The notes below the pieces were generated by a model. It had not been told where the DNA came from, did no database searches, and saw only the letters and a program-made list of their open reading frames with translations. The position numbers and the translations under genes are program-made. DNA of 64,000 bases from CAYLLN01 sp033762315 (GTDB taxonomy: Bacteria; Planctomycetota; Planctomycetia; Pirellulales; Pirellulaceae): positions 7,285 through 71,284 of the forward strand of contig JANRLS010000207.1 of assembly GCA_033762315.1 (NCBI GenBank), in the 5' to 3' direction. This document shows, piece by piece, positions 43,803-52,680 of the stretch. Every line of letters starts with the position of its first letter. The stretch's first letter is position 1.

Positions 43803-45089
43803 ATGACTCCCACCTTTGATCCCTACCACCAGTGGCTCGGCATTCCCCCGCAAGAGCAGCCGGCGAATCATTATCGTCTTTTGGGTTTGGAGCAATTTGC
43901 CGCCGACCCGAACCAAATCGCCCAGGCGGCCGACTTCAAAATGGCCCAGGTGCGAACGTATCAACTCGGTCCGCACGGGGCCATTTCGCAGCGGATTCTG
44001 AACGAGCTGGCGACCGCCCGGATCATGCTCGTCGATCCGCGCCGCAAAGCCGCCTACGACCAGGTGCTGCGCTCGGCGGTGCCCGGCGTGACCGCCGACG
44101 CCCAGTCGCTTCCCGCCCAATTGCCGACTCCCGCGCCGCAGCCTTCGCGCTTGCCGACTGCCGCGGTGGGAGCCGAGCCGCAGCCGGGGCAAATGTTTGG
44201 CAAATACAAGATTGTCGAGCGGGTGAGCTCTTCGAGCTTGGGGCGGATTCACAAAACGCAGCATCTGGAAACCGGCCGGTACTATTTCCTGAAAACCTTG
44301 CCCCCCGAAGCGGCCAAAAGCCCGGAAGTGCAAAAGCGGTTTCAACGCGAGATTGAGATCGTCACCAAGCTGGACCATCCGAATCTGATCGTCGGCCGCG
44401 AAGCGGGGCAGTTTGGCGGTGCGCCGTATCTGATTATGGAGTACGTGCTGGGGACGGACCTGGCGACGCTCGTCAAGCAGCAGGGGCCGCTGGCGATTGA
44501 CGACGCGGTCGAGTATGTGCTGCAAACAGCCCGCGGGCTGGAATCGCTGCATGGGCATGGGATTTTTCATCGCAACCTGAAGCCGCACGTGCTGATGGTC
44601 GATTTGCAGGGGAACGTGCGGATCACGAATCTGCTGCTAGCCAAGCTGGGGGAAGCCTCGAGCATTGCGGGCGGCGACGAAGCCCTGACGATGCAAGGGG
44701 AGGCGATGGGGAGCGTCGATTATCTGCCCCCCGAGCAGGCGATCGATCCGCGCCAGGCCGACCAGCGGAGCGATCTTTATGCCCTGGGCTGCACGCTCTA
44801 TTTCCTGCTGGCCGGCAAGCCTCCCTATGCGGCCAAGAACGCCATGCAAAAGGTGCTGGCGCACCGGAGCGCGCCGATTCCCGCGTTGAAAGCGGTTCGC
44901 CCCGAAACGCCCGCCTGGCTCGATGCCGCCTATCAGAAGCTGCTCGCCAAGGAACCCGCTGGCCGGTTTGCCAACGCCAGCGAGCTGATCAAGGCCCTGG
45001 CCCCCGCTGGGCCGGTGGTGACGGGGTCGATTGAGAAGCCAAAGTCTTGGTTCGGCAAGATCCTGGCGAAGATCGGATTGGGGAAATGA
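43803..45089 (+). CDS. Serine/threonine kinase-like protein, probable pseudokinase
   Basis: A 428-residue protein. Residues 1-95 (PYHQWLGIPPQEQPANHYRL to DPRRKAAYDQVL) look like a J-domain-type module common in planctomycete kinases. The kinase-like domain (about 135-410) keeps the lysine in YYFLKTL (Lys164), the PYLIMEYV hinge and the DQRSDLYALGCTLYFLLAG helix. The glycine loop is degraded (VSSSSLG). The catalytic loop reads HRNLKPHVL with Asn258 for the catalytic Asp, and the DFG triplet is NLL (276-278). Catalysis is therefore unlikely. No transmembrane helix follows. It probably acts as a scaffold or regulator, perhaps of the divergent FHA-cyclase. Confidence 0.82.
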   Translation: MTPTFDPYHQWLGIPPQEQPANHYRLLGLEQFAADPNQIAQAADFKMAQVRTYQLGPHGAISQRILNELATARIMLVDPRRKAAYDQVLRSAVPGVTADAQSLPAQLPTPAPQPSRLPTAAVGAEPQPGQMFGKYKIVERVSSSSLGRIHKTQHLETGRYYFLKTLPPEAAKSPEVQKRFQREIEIVTKLDHPNLIVGREAGQFGGAPYLIMEYVLGTDLATLVKQQGPLAIDDAVEYVLQTARGLESLHGHGIFHRNLKPHVLMVDLQGNVRITNLLLAKLGEASSIAGGDEALTMQGEAMGSVDYLPPEQAIDPRQADQRSDLYALGCTLYFLLAGKPPYAAKNAMQKVLAHRSAPIPALKAVRPETPAWLDAAYQKLLAKEPAGRFANASELIKALAPAGPVVTGSIEKPKSWFGKILAKIGLGK

Positions 45090-45099
45090 ACGCACGAAA

Positions 45100-45127
45100 G
45101 CAGAATAATGAGGGCAGAATAATGAGG
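45100..45127. repeat. Tandem 14-bp repeat GCAGAATAATGAGG x2
   Basis: Two exact copies lie head to tail (45100-45113 and 45114-45127) between the pseudokinase and the next gene, and the second copy contains that gene's likely ATG. The core GCAGAATAATGA recurs at 60236-60247 and in inverted form near 60310-60334. Confidence 0.7.
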
Positions 45128-46246
45128 ATGTTGGCTACAGCGTCAAGTTCGGTCTCGCCTCTGCGACTGCTGTTGTCAGCTGGACTTGTCCTGCTACTTA
45201 TGGGAATTGCCGCGTCCGCCGAGCCGACCGAGGCCGAGAAGCGGGCGGCGGCGCTGGGGGCCATTCGCGAAACGGCAGCGGCGCGGGGTAACCTGGATGC
45301 GATCAATGCCAAAATCGCGGAGGCCCGCAAGCTGCAAGGGGAACCGGCCTATGATAAGGAATTGGCCCGGCTCGAAGAGCTGACGACGTATGCCCTGCGG
45401 GTCTGGGAGCACATCGAAAACGTGCTGAAGAACATTACCAACATCCCCGAGATGAAAATCGGCGACCAGATTGTCGCTCCGGTCGATTATCTTGGCGGCA
45501 CCCTCATCATTCGCATCGCGGGCCAGAATCGCGAATACACCAAGAAGAACATGCCCGGCAAGTTGGCGCTGGCCCTTGCCCAGCAGGAAATGACCCCCGA
45601 TAACCCCGGTAATAAGGTTCATTTCGGGGCCATGCTCGTGCTCGATGCCAAGGGGGACAAAAAGCTCGCCAAGCAAATGTGGGACGAGGCGGCCAAGGCA
45701 GGGGTCGATGTAACGCGGCTGCTGCCGGAACTCGACGTGCCGCCGATTCCGGTTCCCGCGCAGGTGCCGGCGATGAATGTCGTGCTGCGGAACATGCTGA
45801 GCGACAAAAACTGGCTGCTCCGCCGCAAACCGACCAAGGCGTGGACGAAGGCCAACAACGGCGACATCGTGACGCAAAACGACGACGGCCGGCTCGTCGG
45901 CCGTGTTCCCACGAGCGAGACTGGCCCGGTGCAAATCGTCACGAAGCGACCGATAAGTGGCGACTTCACCTGCCGGATGATCGTGCAGTCCGCCGGCAAG
46001 GGGAATGCCATCGCCCTATTCGCCGCCGACGGAGACGACGCCGGCTTTACCGCGCCGCTGCCGGTAGGAACCTTCCTCGTGGAGATCACGCGGGCGCAAG
46101 GGAAAGTGACGTTCCAAATCGGCGAGCAAGAGGCGACAGCGACCGCCATCGGAATGCTCGGCCCGCGCACTCCGTGCGCCGTTGGCCTGCTCATGCCGCC
46201 GGGGGGCGAGGCCACGATTGCCGCGATTGAATTCGTAGCGAAGTAA
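45122..46246 (+). CDS. Hypothetical exported protein
   Basis: A 374-residue protein with a signal peptide (LRLLLSAGLVLLLMGIAASA). The start is the ATG at 45122 or 45128; both follow the tandem GCAGAATAATGAGG repeat. The mature N-terminal half has a helical region (ARKLQGEPAYDKELARLEEL), and the C-terminal half is beta-rich (GDFTCRMIVQSAGKGNAIAL; FLVEITRAQGKVTFQIGEQE), which resembles a jelly-roll fold such as DUF1080. I do not recognise a family. It lies 32 bases after the pseudokinase and may be cotranscribed with it. Confidence 0.65.
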   Translation: MRMLATASSSVSPLRLLLSAGLVLLLMGIAASAEPTEAEKRAAALGAIRETAAARGNLDAINAKIAEARKLQGEPAYDKELARLEELTTYALRVWEHIENVLKNITNIPEMKIGDQIVAPVDYLGGTLIIRIAGQNREYTKKNMPGKLALALAQQEMTPDNPGNKVHFGAMLVLDAKGDKKLAKQMWDEAAKAGVDVTRLLPELDVPPIPVPAQVPAMNVVLRNMLSDKNWLLRRKPTKAWTKANNGDIVTQNDDGRLVGRVPTSETGPVQIVTKRPISGDFTCRMIVQSAGKGNAIALFAADGDDAGFTAPLPVGTFLVEITRAQGKVTFQIGEQEATATAIGMLGPRTPCAVGLLMPPGGEATIAAIEFVAK

Positions 46247-46325
46247 GGTTGCATCGCGCCGAACAATCAACGATTATTGATGGGTTGGTTGGCGGATTCG
46301 CGTGTCCCTCTCCCGGAGCGATTTC

Positions 46326-47732
46326 ATGCTCTCGATTCGCGGCGCAAGCGCCCGGCTGTGCGATGGCGTATCGCGGCGCGACGTGCTGCAGGTTGGCGCG
46401 CTGGGCATGACCGGCCTCGCCCTGCCGCACCTGTTGGCGGCCCAGGCGAGCGGCGCGGCCAAATCGCGGCCGGCATCGGGGGGGAAGGCCAAGTCGTGCA
46501 TTTTGCTGTTTTTGATGGGGGGACCGCCGCAGCATTCCACTTGGGATCCGAAGCCGGAAGCGCCGGACGACGTGCGCGGCGAAATCGGCTCCATCGCCAC
46601 GAAGTTGCCCGGCGTGCAATTCGGTGAGCTAATGCCCAAGCTGGCCGACCGGGCAGACAAGCTGTGCGTCCTGCGGGCGGTGGCAACGGGGGACAACGCC
46701 CACTCCTCTAGCGGCTACTACATGCTGACGGGACGGCCGCATGCTCCGATGAATGCTGAGAACGCCAACCCCGGCGCACCAAACAATTGGCCGAACATCG
46801 GCTCGGTGGTGAATAGCCTGTCGCCGCCGCGCGGCGAATTGCCCGGCGCGGTCCGCCTGCCGTGCCATATTTTCAATACCGATGGCTCGGTCTGGCCGGG
46901 ACAAGACGCGGGGTTTTTGGGCAAAAGTGTCGATCCGTGGCTCTTTCGCTGCACTCCGGCATCGCCCGATTTCAAGATTCCCGAGTTCAGTCTGCCCGTC
47001 GATGTGCCGGCCGAGAGGCTGGCGGTGCGGCATTCGCTCCTGCGCGAGCTGAATCAGGGGTTTGCCCGTGTCGAGCGGAGCGGGCAGCTAAATCATTACG
47101 ACGGCCTCACGCAGCGGGCTTTCGATCTTTTGGCCTCTCCCCCGTCGCGAGCCGCTTTCGACTTGGCCCGCGAGGCAGACGAAGTTCGCGACCGCTACAG
47201 CCGCACGCAGTTTGGCCAAAGTGTGCTGCTCGCCCGCCGGCTGGTCGAAGCGAGGGTGCGGCTGGTGCAGGTCAACTGGCATCGCGGTCCGGATTAACCC
47301 TCAGACAATCCGTGCTGGGATTCGCATCTCAATGAAACCAAGCGGCTGAAAGAGGTGCTGGTTCCGCCGCTCGACGCGGCCTATTCGGCACTGATCGATG
47401 ATCTGACCGCGCGCGGCTTGCTCGACGAGACGCTGGTCGTCTGCCTGGCCGAATTCGGCCGGACGCCCCGGTTCAACAAGCGTGGCGGCCGCGACCACTG
47501 GGGCCCAGTCTTTTCGATCGCCCTGGCCGGTGGCGGCGTGCGCGCGGGCTGCGTACACGGAGCTTCCGACCGCATCGGCGGCTATCCGAAGGATGGCCTC
47601 GTCCGGCCCGAGGACATTACGGCCACCATCTTCCATTGCCTCGGTTTCACCCCCGAAACCGAGATTCACGATGCCCAAGGCCGCCCCCTCGCCATTAGCC
47701 GCGGGCAGGTGCTGCACGAAATTCTGGCGTAG
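46326..47732 (+). pseudogene. DUF1501 protein gene interrupted by an in-frame TAA
   Basis: From the ATG at 46326 a Tat-type signal (VSRRDVLQVGALGMTGLAL) and a DUF1501 domain run to codon 324, where TAA (47295-47297) follows VNWHRGPD. The same frame then continues through PSDNPCWDSHLNETKRLKEV and the conserved CLAEFGRTPRFN..GGRDHWGP end to the stop at 47732. Family members have a residue such as Glu at this place, so a single GAA to TAA change explains the interruption. The truncated product would lack the metal-site C-terminal motifs. A sequencing error or readthrough is possible. No DUF1549 partner lies next to it. Confidence 0.8.
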
Positions 47733-47813
47733 CGGCAAATAGCTTTCGCTCCTCGCGCATCTTACAATCGCCTGCACGTCTCGTCGGCGATTCCGCCTCC
47801 CAGGAGCCTATTC

Positions 47814-49214
47814 ATGCGCCAGCTTTGGTCGGTCGTTGGTTTCGTCGCTCTAGCAACGCTAACGGGTGGTCTGGTGGCGGCCGAAAGCGCGGCGAAGCCG
47901 AATGTCATCGTCATTCTGGTCGATGACACGGGGTATGCCGACATCGGTGCCTATGGGGGGAAGGACATCCCCACGCCGCACATCGATTCGCTGGCGAGCG
48001 GGGGCATTCGGTTCACCAGCGGGTATGTCTCGTGTCCCTATTGCAGTCCGACGCGGGCCGGCCTCAACACCGGCCGCTACCAAACGCGATTCGGCCACGA
48101 ATTCAACGAACCCGGCCCCGCCCAGCGCGAAAGCTTCGGCCTGCCGCTCTCGGAAAAGACCATCGCCGACCGCCTGAAGGGACAGGGCTACGCGACCGGA
48201 GCCATCGGCAAATGGCATCTCGGATATGTCCCCGACCGCCGACCGATGGCTCGCGGCTACGACGAATTCTATGGCACGCTCGGCAATACGCCGTTTTATA
48301 AGCCGACGAATTTCGTCGATTCCCGCAAGTCGGCCGATCCGCAACCGATGGACGACCCGCAGTATTACACCACCGACGCCTATGCCGAGCGGGCCGAGCA
48401 ATTCATCACGGCCCATAAGGACGGGCCGTTTTTCCTTTATCTGCCGTTCAATGCCAATCACGTTCCGGTGCAATCGCCGCAAAAATATCTCGACCGCTTC
48501 CCGCACATCGCTAATCCCGAGCGGAAGGGATACGCGGCGATGTTCTCGGCTTTGGACGATGCGATTGGCCGCGTGCTCGCCGCGGTGAGAAAGATCGGCC
48601 AGGAGGAAAACACGCTGGTGTTCTTCCTGAGCGACAACGGCGGTCCCATGACCAAGATGGGGCAGAACGGCTCGAACAACGCTCCGCTGCGAGGACAAAA
48701 GGGGGACACTTGGGAGGGGGGCATTCGTGTCCCCTTCATCGTGCAGTGGAAGGGGCGGTTGCCCGCCGGCAAGGTGGTTGACGAGCCGGTGATTTCGCTC
48801 GACATTTTGCCCACGGCGGTTGCCGCTGCCGGTGGCAAAGTTCCTGCCGATTGGAAACTCGACGGCGTGAATCTGCTGCCGTATCTCGAAGGGAAGCAAT
48901 CCGGCTCGCCGCACGAAGCGCTCTACTGGCGGTTTGGCCCGCAACTGGCGGTCCGCCAAGGTAATTGGAAGCTGGTGCAGGCGTTCGACGACTCGCGGTC
49001 CGATCAGCCCGGCCAGCCGAACAAGTATCACGTTGTGGCCCAGCCGCAGCTTCATGATTTGGCTGCCGATCCGGGCGAATCAAAAGACCTGGCCGCGGCC
49101 CATCCCGATAAGGCCGCCGCCTTGAATGCCCTGTGGGTCAAGTGGAATGCCGAGAACCAGCCCCCGGCCTGGGTTCCGAACCCCAATCCGCCGGTCAAAA
49201 AGAAACAGGGCTGA
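47814..49214 (+). CDS. Formylglycine-dependent sulfatase (first of pair)
   Basis: A 466-residue exported sulfatase with a signal peptide (LWSVVGFVALATLTGGLVAA). The active-site motif CSPTRAGLNTGR has Cys77, which must be converted to formylglycine by a maturase not encoded here. Metal ligands are visible in ILVDDTGYADIG near the N-terminus and in FFLSDNGGP. It belongs to the arylsulfatase A-like group. The C-terminus is Pro-rich. It precedes a second sulfatase by about 100 bases. The exact sulfated substrate is unknown, though algal polysaccharides are usual for planctomycetes. Confidence 0.92.
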   Translation: MRQLWSVVGFVALATLTGGLVAAESAAKPNVIVILVDDTGYADIGAYGGKDIPTPHIDSLASGGIRFTSGYVSCPYCSPTRAGLNTGRYQTRFGHEFNEPGPAQRESFGLPLSEKTIADRLKGQGYATGAIGKWHLGYVPDRRPMARGYDEFYGTLGNTPFYKPTNFVDSRKSADPQPMDDPQYYTTDAYAERAEQFITAHKDGPFFLYLPFNANHVPVQSPQKYLDRFPHIANPERKGYAAMFSALDDAIGRVLAAVRKIGQEENTLVFFLSDNGGPMTKMGQNGSNNAPLRGQKGDTWEGGIRVPFIVQWKGRLPAGKVVDEPVISLDILPTAVAAAGGKVPADWKLDGVNLLPYLEGKQSGSPHEALYWRFGPQLAVRQGNWKLVQAFDDSRSDQPGQPNKYHVVAQPQLHDLAADPGESKDLAAAHPDKAAALNALWVKWNAENQPPAWVPNPNPPVKKKQG

Positions 49215-49242
49215 GGCGGCAAGCGATCCACCAACAAAATAG

Positions 49243-49264
49243 CCGGGAGCAAACTTGCTCCCGG
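49243..49264. repeat. Hairpin CCGGGAGCA-AACT-TGCTCCCGG between sulfatase genes
   Basis: A perfect 9-bp inverted repeat with a four-base loop about 30 bases behind the first sulfatase gene. There is no T-run, so it may modulate rather than end transcription. Confidence 0.6.
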
Positions 49265-49315
49265 ACAAACCTCCACGGTATTTTCCTTCTCCCTCCGCTT
49301 CCAAAGACCCAACCC

Positions 49316-50683
49316 ATGCGACACACCTTTTCGATCTTGGCCGTGGCGATTGGCCTCGCGTGCCTTCCCGTCTCGCTACTCGCGGCCGAGGCCCGCAAGC
49401 CGAACTTCATCTATTTCCTGTCGGACGACGAGGGCTATGGCGAACTCGGCGCTCAAGGGAACAAAGAGATTCCGACGCCGCACATCGATTCGATTGCCGC
49501 CGGCGGCATTCGCTTCACGCAAGGCTATGTCTCGGGGCCCTATTGCAGCCCCACGCGGGCCGGGCTGATGACGGGCCGCTATCAAACCCGTTTCGGCCAC
49601 GAATGGAACGGCAACGGCCCCAATTTCGGCCTGCCGCTGACCGAAACGACGATTGCCAATCGCCTCAAAGACTTGGGCTATGCGACGTGTGCCGTCGGCA
49701 AGTGGCACTTGGGGGAGGCCGATCAGTTTTTGCCTACGAAACGCGGGTTCGACGAGTTTTATGGCACCAAGGCCAACACGCCCTTTTTCCATCCGACGAT
49801 CATCGACACCCGCGTTTCGACCGTGGGAGTGCCGATCACCGACGATAACTTCTACACCACCGACGCCTATGCCGAGCGGGCTTGCGACTGGATCGAAAAG
49901 AACAAAGAGAAACCGTTTTTCCTTTACCTACCGTTCAACGCGCAGCACGCCCCGCTGCAAGCGACGGCGAAGTATCTCGACCGGTTCCCGAACATCACCG
50001 ACGAGAAGCGGAAGATTTTCGCGGCGATGATGTCGGCCAAGGACGACGCGGTGGGGAAAGTCCTCGCCAAGCTGAAAGAGATCGGCCAGTTCGAGAACAC
50101 GCTGGTCGTCTATCACGCCGACAACGGTGGTCCAACGCCGAGCACCACGTCGAAAAACGATCCGCTGCGGGGCTATAAGGCCCAAACCTGGGAAGGGGGA
50201 ATCCGCGTGCCGTTTATGCTGCAGTGGCCGGCGAAGCTCCCCGCGGGAAAAGTATATGAGCATCCCGTCATTCAGCTCGACATGCTGCCGACCTTCGTTT
50301 CCGCTGCCGGCGGCGAGGTGAAGGCCGACTGGAAACTCGATGGCGTGAATCTGCTCCCGTATCTGGAAGGGAAGTTTTCGGACCGCCCGCACGCCACGCT
50401 CTATTGGCGGTTCGGCGAGCAGATGGCGATTCGCCACGGCGACTATAAGCTCGTCAAAGCGGTCGGCATCACCGAGCCGGCCCTGTTCAATCTCGCGACG
50501 GACATCGGCGAGAAGAACGACCTTATCGCCACCGAAGGGGAGAAGGCCAAGGAGCTAAGCGGCATATGGGACAAGTGGAATGCCGAGCAAGAGCCCGCCC
50601 GCTGGAGACCGAATCCCAACAACAAAAAGAAGGCAGGGAAGAAGGCAAAGGCGGCAGCGCAAGCTCAGCAGGGGCGAGGCTAG
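49316..50683 (+). CDS. Formylglycine-dependent sulfatase (second of pair)
   Basis: A 455-residue exported sulfatase starting MRHTFSILAVAIGLACLPVS, with a signal peptide. CSPTRAGLMTGRYQTRFGHE places the formylglycine precursor at Cys77, the same number as in the upstream paralogue, and the two share the VPFMLQWPAKLPAGK-type segment and the LDGVNLLPYLEGK segment. The longer frame from 49133 overlaps the upstream gene and is rejected. The C-terminus is a Lys/Ala/Gln-rich tail. The pair probably arose by tandem duplication and may act on different sulfate positions of one polymer. Confidence 0.92.
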   Translation: MRHTFSILAVAIGLACLPVSLLAAEARKPNFIYFLSDDEGYGELGAQGNKEIPTPHIDSIAAGGIRFTQGYVSGPYCSPTRAGLMTGRYQTRFGHEWNGNGPNFGLPLTETTIANRLKDLGYATCAVGKWHLGEADQFLPTKRGFDEFYGTKANTPFFHPTIIDTRVSTVGVPITDDNFYTTDAYAERACDWIEKNKEKPFFLYLPFNAQHAPLQATAKYLDRFPNITDEKRKIFAAMMSAKDDAVGKVLAKLKEIGQFENTLVVYHADNGGPTPSTTSKNDPLRGYKAQTWEGGIRVPFMLQWPAKLPAGKVYEHPVIQLDMLPTFVSAAGGEVKADWKLDGVNLLPYLEGKFSDRPHATLYWRFGEQMAIRHGDYKLVKAVGITEPALFNLATDIGEKNDLIATEGEKAKELSGIWDKWNAEQEPARWRPNPNNKKKAGKKAKAAAQAQQGRG

Positions 50684-50708
50684 GCGAGGCGGTCTCCGGG
50701 CAGCGCGC

Positions 50709-50792
50709 GGCGCGAGCGTTTGAGTAAGCTCGCGCCGCGAAGGCTTCGCGGGGGTGGTTATAACCACCACGGCCGGCGAGACGCCTGCCCTA
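50709..50792. repeat. Cluster of palindromes downstream of the second sulfatase
   Basis: Four elements are packed together: GGCGCGAGC/GCTCGCGCC (50709-50736), CGCGAA-GGC-TTCGCG (50736-50750), the perfect palindrome GGTGGTTATAACCACC (50753-50768), and a diverged copy of the GGCAGGCG/CGCCTGCC hairpin (about 50770-50792). They lie between convergent genes and may form a bidirectional terminator. Confidence 0.65.
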
Positions 50793-50797
50793 CATTG

Positions 50798-51052
50798 CTA
50801 CCGGCAGCGGCAACGGCGGGCGTGCCGAACCCGCTTGCAGCAAGTGGTGGGAGCACAGGCAGGGGCGCACTCGGCAGCCTTGGCGACCGGGGCTTGCACC
50901 GGACCCTTCTCGGGCGCGGCGACCGGGGGCTTGATGTCGGACGGCGAGGCCTCCGACTCCGGAGCGACCGGCTGGGCCGGCTGGGCATTAGCGGCCGAGG
51001 CCGAGGCGAGCGCGATTCCAAGCACGAACAGGGCGAGCCAATTGCGTAGCAT
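50798..51052 (-). CDS. Small Cys-rich exported protein
   Basis: An 84-residue protein with a clear signal peptide (WLALFVLGIALASASAANA) and GGAG upstream of its ATG. The mature part is a Pro/Ala/Glu-rich linker followed by a tail with six cysteines and several arginines (ECAPACAPTTCCKR, then RRCRCR). Similar short Cys-tailed secreted proteins are seen in planctomycetes but have no known function. It is transcribed towards the sulfatase pair and away from the aminotransferase. Confidence 0.65.
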   Translation of the reverse strand: MLRNWLALFVLGIALASASAANAQPAQPVAPESEASPSDIKPPVAAPEKGPVQAPVAKAAECAPACAPTTCCKRVRHARRCRCR

Positions 51053-51550
51053 GGGAGTTCTCCAAGTGGAAATGACATCGGCAGAATAGCTTACGCAGTT
51101 TACCCATTTCCACGCGCTCGCGAAAACCGGTAGCCACGTTGCGGCGGCCCTTGTCCCGGTTCACCGGTCGGCGGCCCTTCCAAAATTCGCGCGTTAGCCC
51201 CTTGACAAATGAACGCAAGTTCAGTACAATTATGGCATGTTGGAACCATGCTGAATTCCTGGCGTTCGCACCGCAGTGAATCTCCCAAACACAAGCCGCA
51301 ATGGGGATCGAGAAATATGAAGACCGCTTATCGCCCTAGTTGCCGAATTGGCTGGGAGAAAATCCATAAAGCCTTGGCAATAAAGCGTTTACGGCTCGCC
51401 CATCAGAAGAACGAAAACTCAGAAAGACGCACAAATATAACTAATTGACCACCCGTAGGGTTGGTCTCGTGACCGGCGAACTTCTCGGCTTGAGTCACCC
51501 CCAACGCTGTGGCCAGTTCCCAACCTCCATCCTCCAGCCCGAACATTCTC
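51053..51550. other. 498-bp intergenic region with promoter and lower-GC leader
   Basis: This interval lies between the Cys-rich protein gene (minus) and the aminotransferase gene (plus). It holds the promoter at 51202-51230 and a leader of about 310 bases with a 5' hairpin GCATG/CATGC (51235-51251). The stretch from about 51300 to 51450 is visibly less GC-rich than its surroundings. A 66-codon frame from 51248 is present but has no family resemblance, so I do not call it a gene. Confidence 0.55.
51202..51230 (+). promoter_or_regulatory. Near-consensus sigma-70 promoter TTGACA-N17-TACAAT
   Basis: TTGACA (51202-51207) and TACAAT (51225-51230) are 17 bases apart, the same boxes and spacing as at 3718-3746. 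Transcription would begin near 51237 and reach the aminotransferase gene after about 310 bases. Confidence 0.7.
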
Positions 51551-52651
51551 ATGTCTTGGATTGCCGACCGGACCCGTGCCTTCGATTCCAGCGGCATTCG
51601 CAAGGTCTTCGACCTGGCGGCGAAGATGAAGGATCCGATCAACCTGTCGATTGGCCAGCCCGATTTCGACGTTCCCCAGCCGATCAAAGACGCCTGCGTG
51701 GAGGCCATCCAGGCAGGCAAGAACGCCTATTCGCCGACCCAGGGCATGGCCGTTTTGCGCGAGAAGCTGCAAGCCCGGATCGACGCCGAGTATCAGCATC
51801 GCGACCGTAAGGTGTTCGTCAGCAGCGGCACGAGCGGGGGCTTATCGCTGACGATGTGGTCGCTGGTCAATCCCGGCGACGAAGTGATCGTGTTCGATCC
51901 CTATTTCGTGATGTACACCGCGCTCACGCAACTCGTGGGCGGTGTGCCGGTGCTGATCGACACGCATCCCGATTTTCGGATCGACCTGGAAAAAGTCGCG
52001 GCCGCGATCACGCCGCGCACCAAGCTGATCCTGCTGAATAGCCCCGCCAACCCGACCGGCGTGCTGGCCAGCGAAGCCGAAGTGCGGGGCCTCGCCGAGC
52101 TAGCGGCCAAACACAACATCGCGCTCCTCTCGGACGAAATCTATCGAGCCTTTTGCTATGACGGGCCGTTCAGCAGCCCGGCCAAATTCAACGACCGGAC
52201 CATCGTTATCGATGGCTTCAGCAAGAGTCACGCGATGACCGGCTGGCGGCTGGGATTTGTCCATGGGCCGGCGGAAGTGATCGACACCATGCTCAAGCTC
52301 CAGCAATACACGTTTGTTTGCGCCCCGCAGCCCGTGCAATGGGCCGGTGCCGTGGCGATGGATGTGCCGATGACCGACCACATCGACGAGTATCGCCGCA
52401 AGCGCGATCGTGTTTATCAAGGGCTGGCCGATAAGTATGAGGTCGTGAAGCCCGGCGGCGCGTTCTATATCTACGTGAAAGCTCCGCGCGGTCTGACCGG
52501 CAGCCAATTCGTCACTCAGGCGATCGAGCACAACCTGCTCGTCATTCCCGGCAACATCTTCAGCCAGCGCGACACGCACTTTCGCATTTCGTATGCCGCC
52601 AGCGACCGCACGATCGAGCGCGGGATTGAGGTGCTGCGGAAGTTGGCGTGA
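51551..52651 (+). CDS. Class I pyridoxal-phosphate aminotransferase (aspartate aminotransferase-like)
   Basis: A 366-residue aminotransferase starting MSWIADRTRAFDSSGIRKVF; the earlier ATG at 51509 adds 14 unconserved residues. It has LSIGQPDFDVPQPI, the PLP phosphate-site SSGTSGGLSLTM, NSPANPTGVLA with the conserved Asn, SDEIYRAF with the PLP-ring Asp, and the Schiff-base lysine in DGFSKSHAMTGWRLGF. C-terminal Arg in THFRISYA binds the substrate carboxylate. The group includes aspartate and aromatic aminotransferases, so the substrate is not fixed. It stands alone behind a long leader. Confidence 0.9.
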   Translation: MSWIADRTRAFDSSGIRKVFDLAAKMKDPINLSIGQPDFDVPQPIKDACVEAIQAGKNAYSPTQGMAVLREKLQARIDAEYQHRDRKVFVSSGTSGGLSLTMWSLVNPGDEVIVFDPYFVMYTALTQLVGGVPVLIDTHPDFRIDLEKVAAAITPRTKLILLNSPANPTGVLASEAEVRGLAELAAKHNIALLSDEIYRAFCYDGPFSSPAKFNDRTIVIDGFSKSHAMTGWRLGFVHGPAEVIDTMLKLQQYTFVCAPQPVQWAGAVAMDVPMTDHIDEYRRKRDRVYQGLADKYEVVKPGGAFYIYVKAPRGLTGSQFVTQAIEHNLLVIPGNIFSQRDTHFRISYAASDRTIERGIEVLRKLA

Positions 52652-52680
52652 GTACGCGAACGGGAAACGCAAATAGAGAG

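Noticed and set aside
50720..51089. Two overlapping plus-strand frames of 109-111 codons
   Set aside because: Antisense to the small Cys-rich exported protein, which has a signal peptide and a ribosome-binding site; both also begin inside the palindrome cluster.
51209..51448. 79-codon plus-strand frame in the leader before the aminotransferase
   Set aside because: It starts inside the promoter, has no family features and no ribosome-binding site. The ATG at 51248 gives a 66-codon frame that is no better supported.
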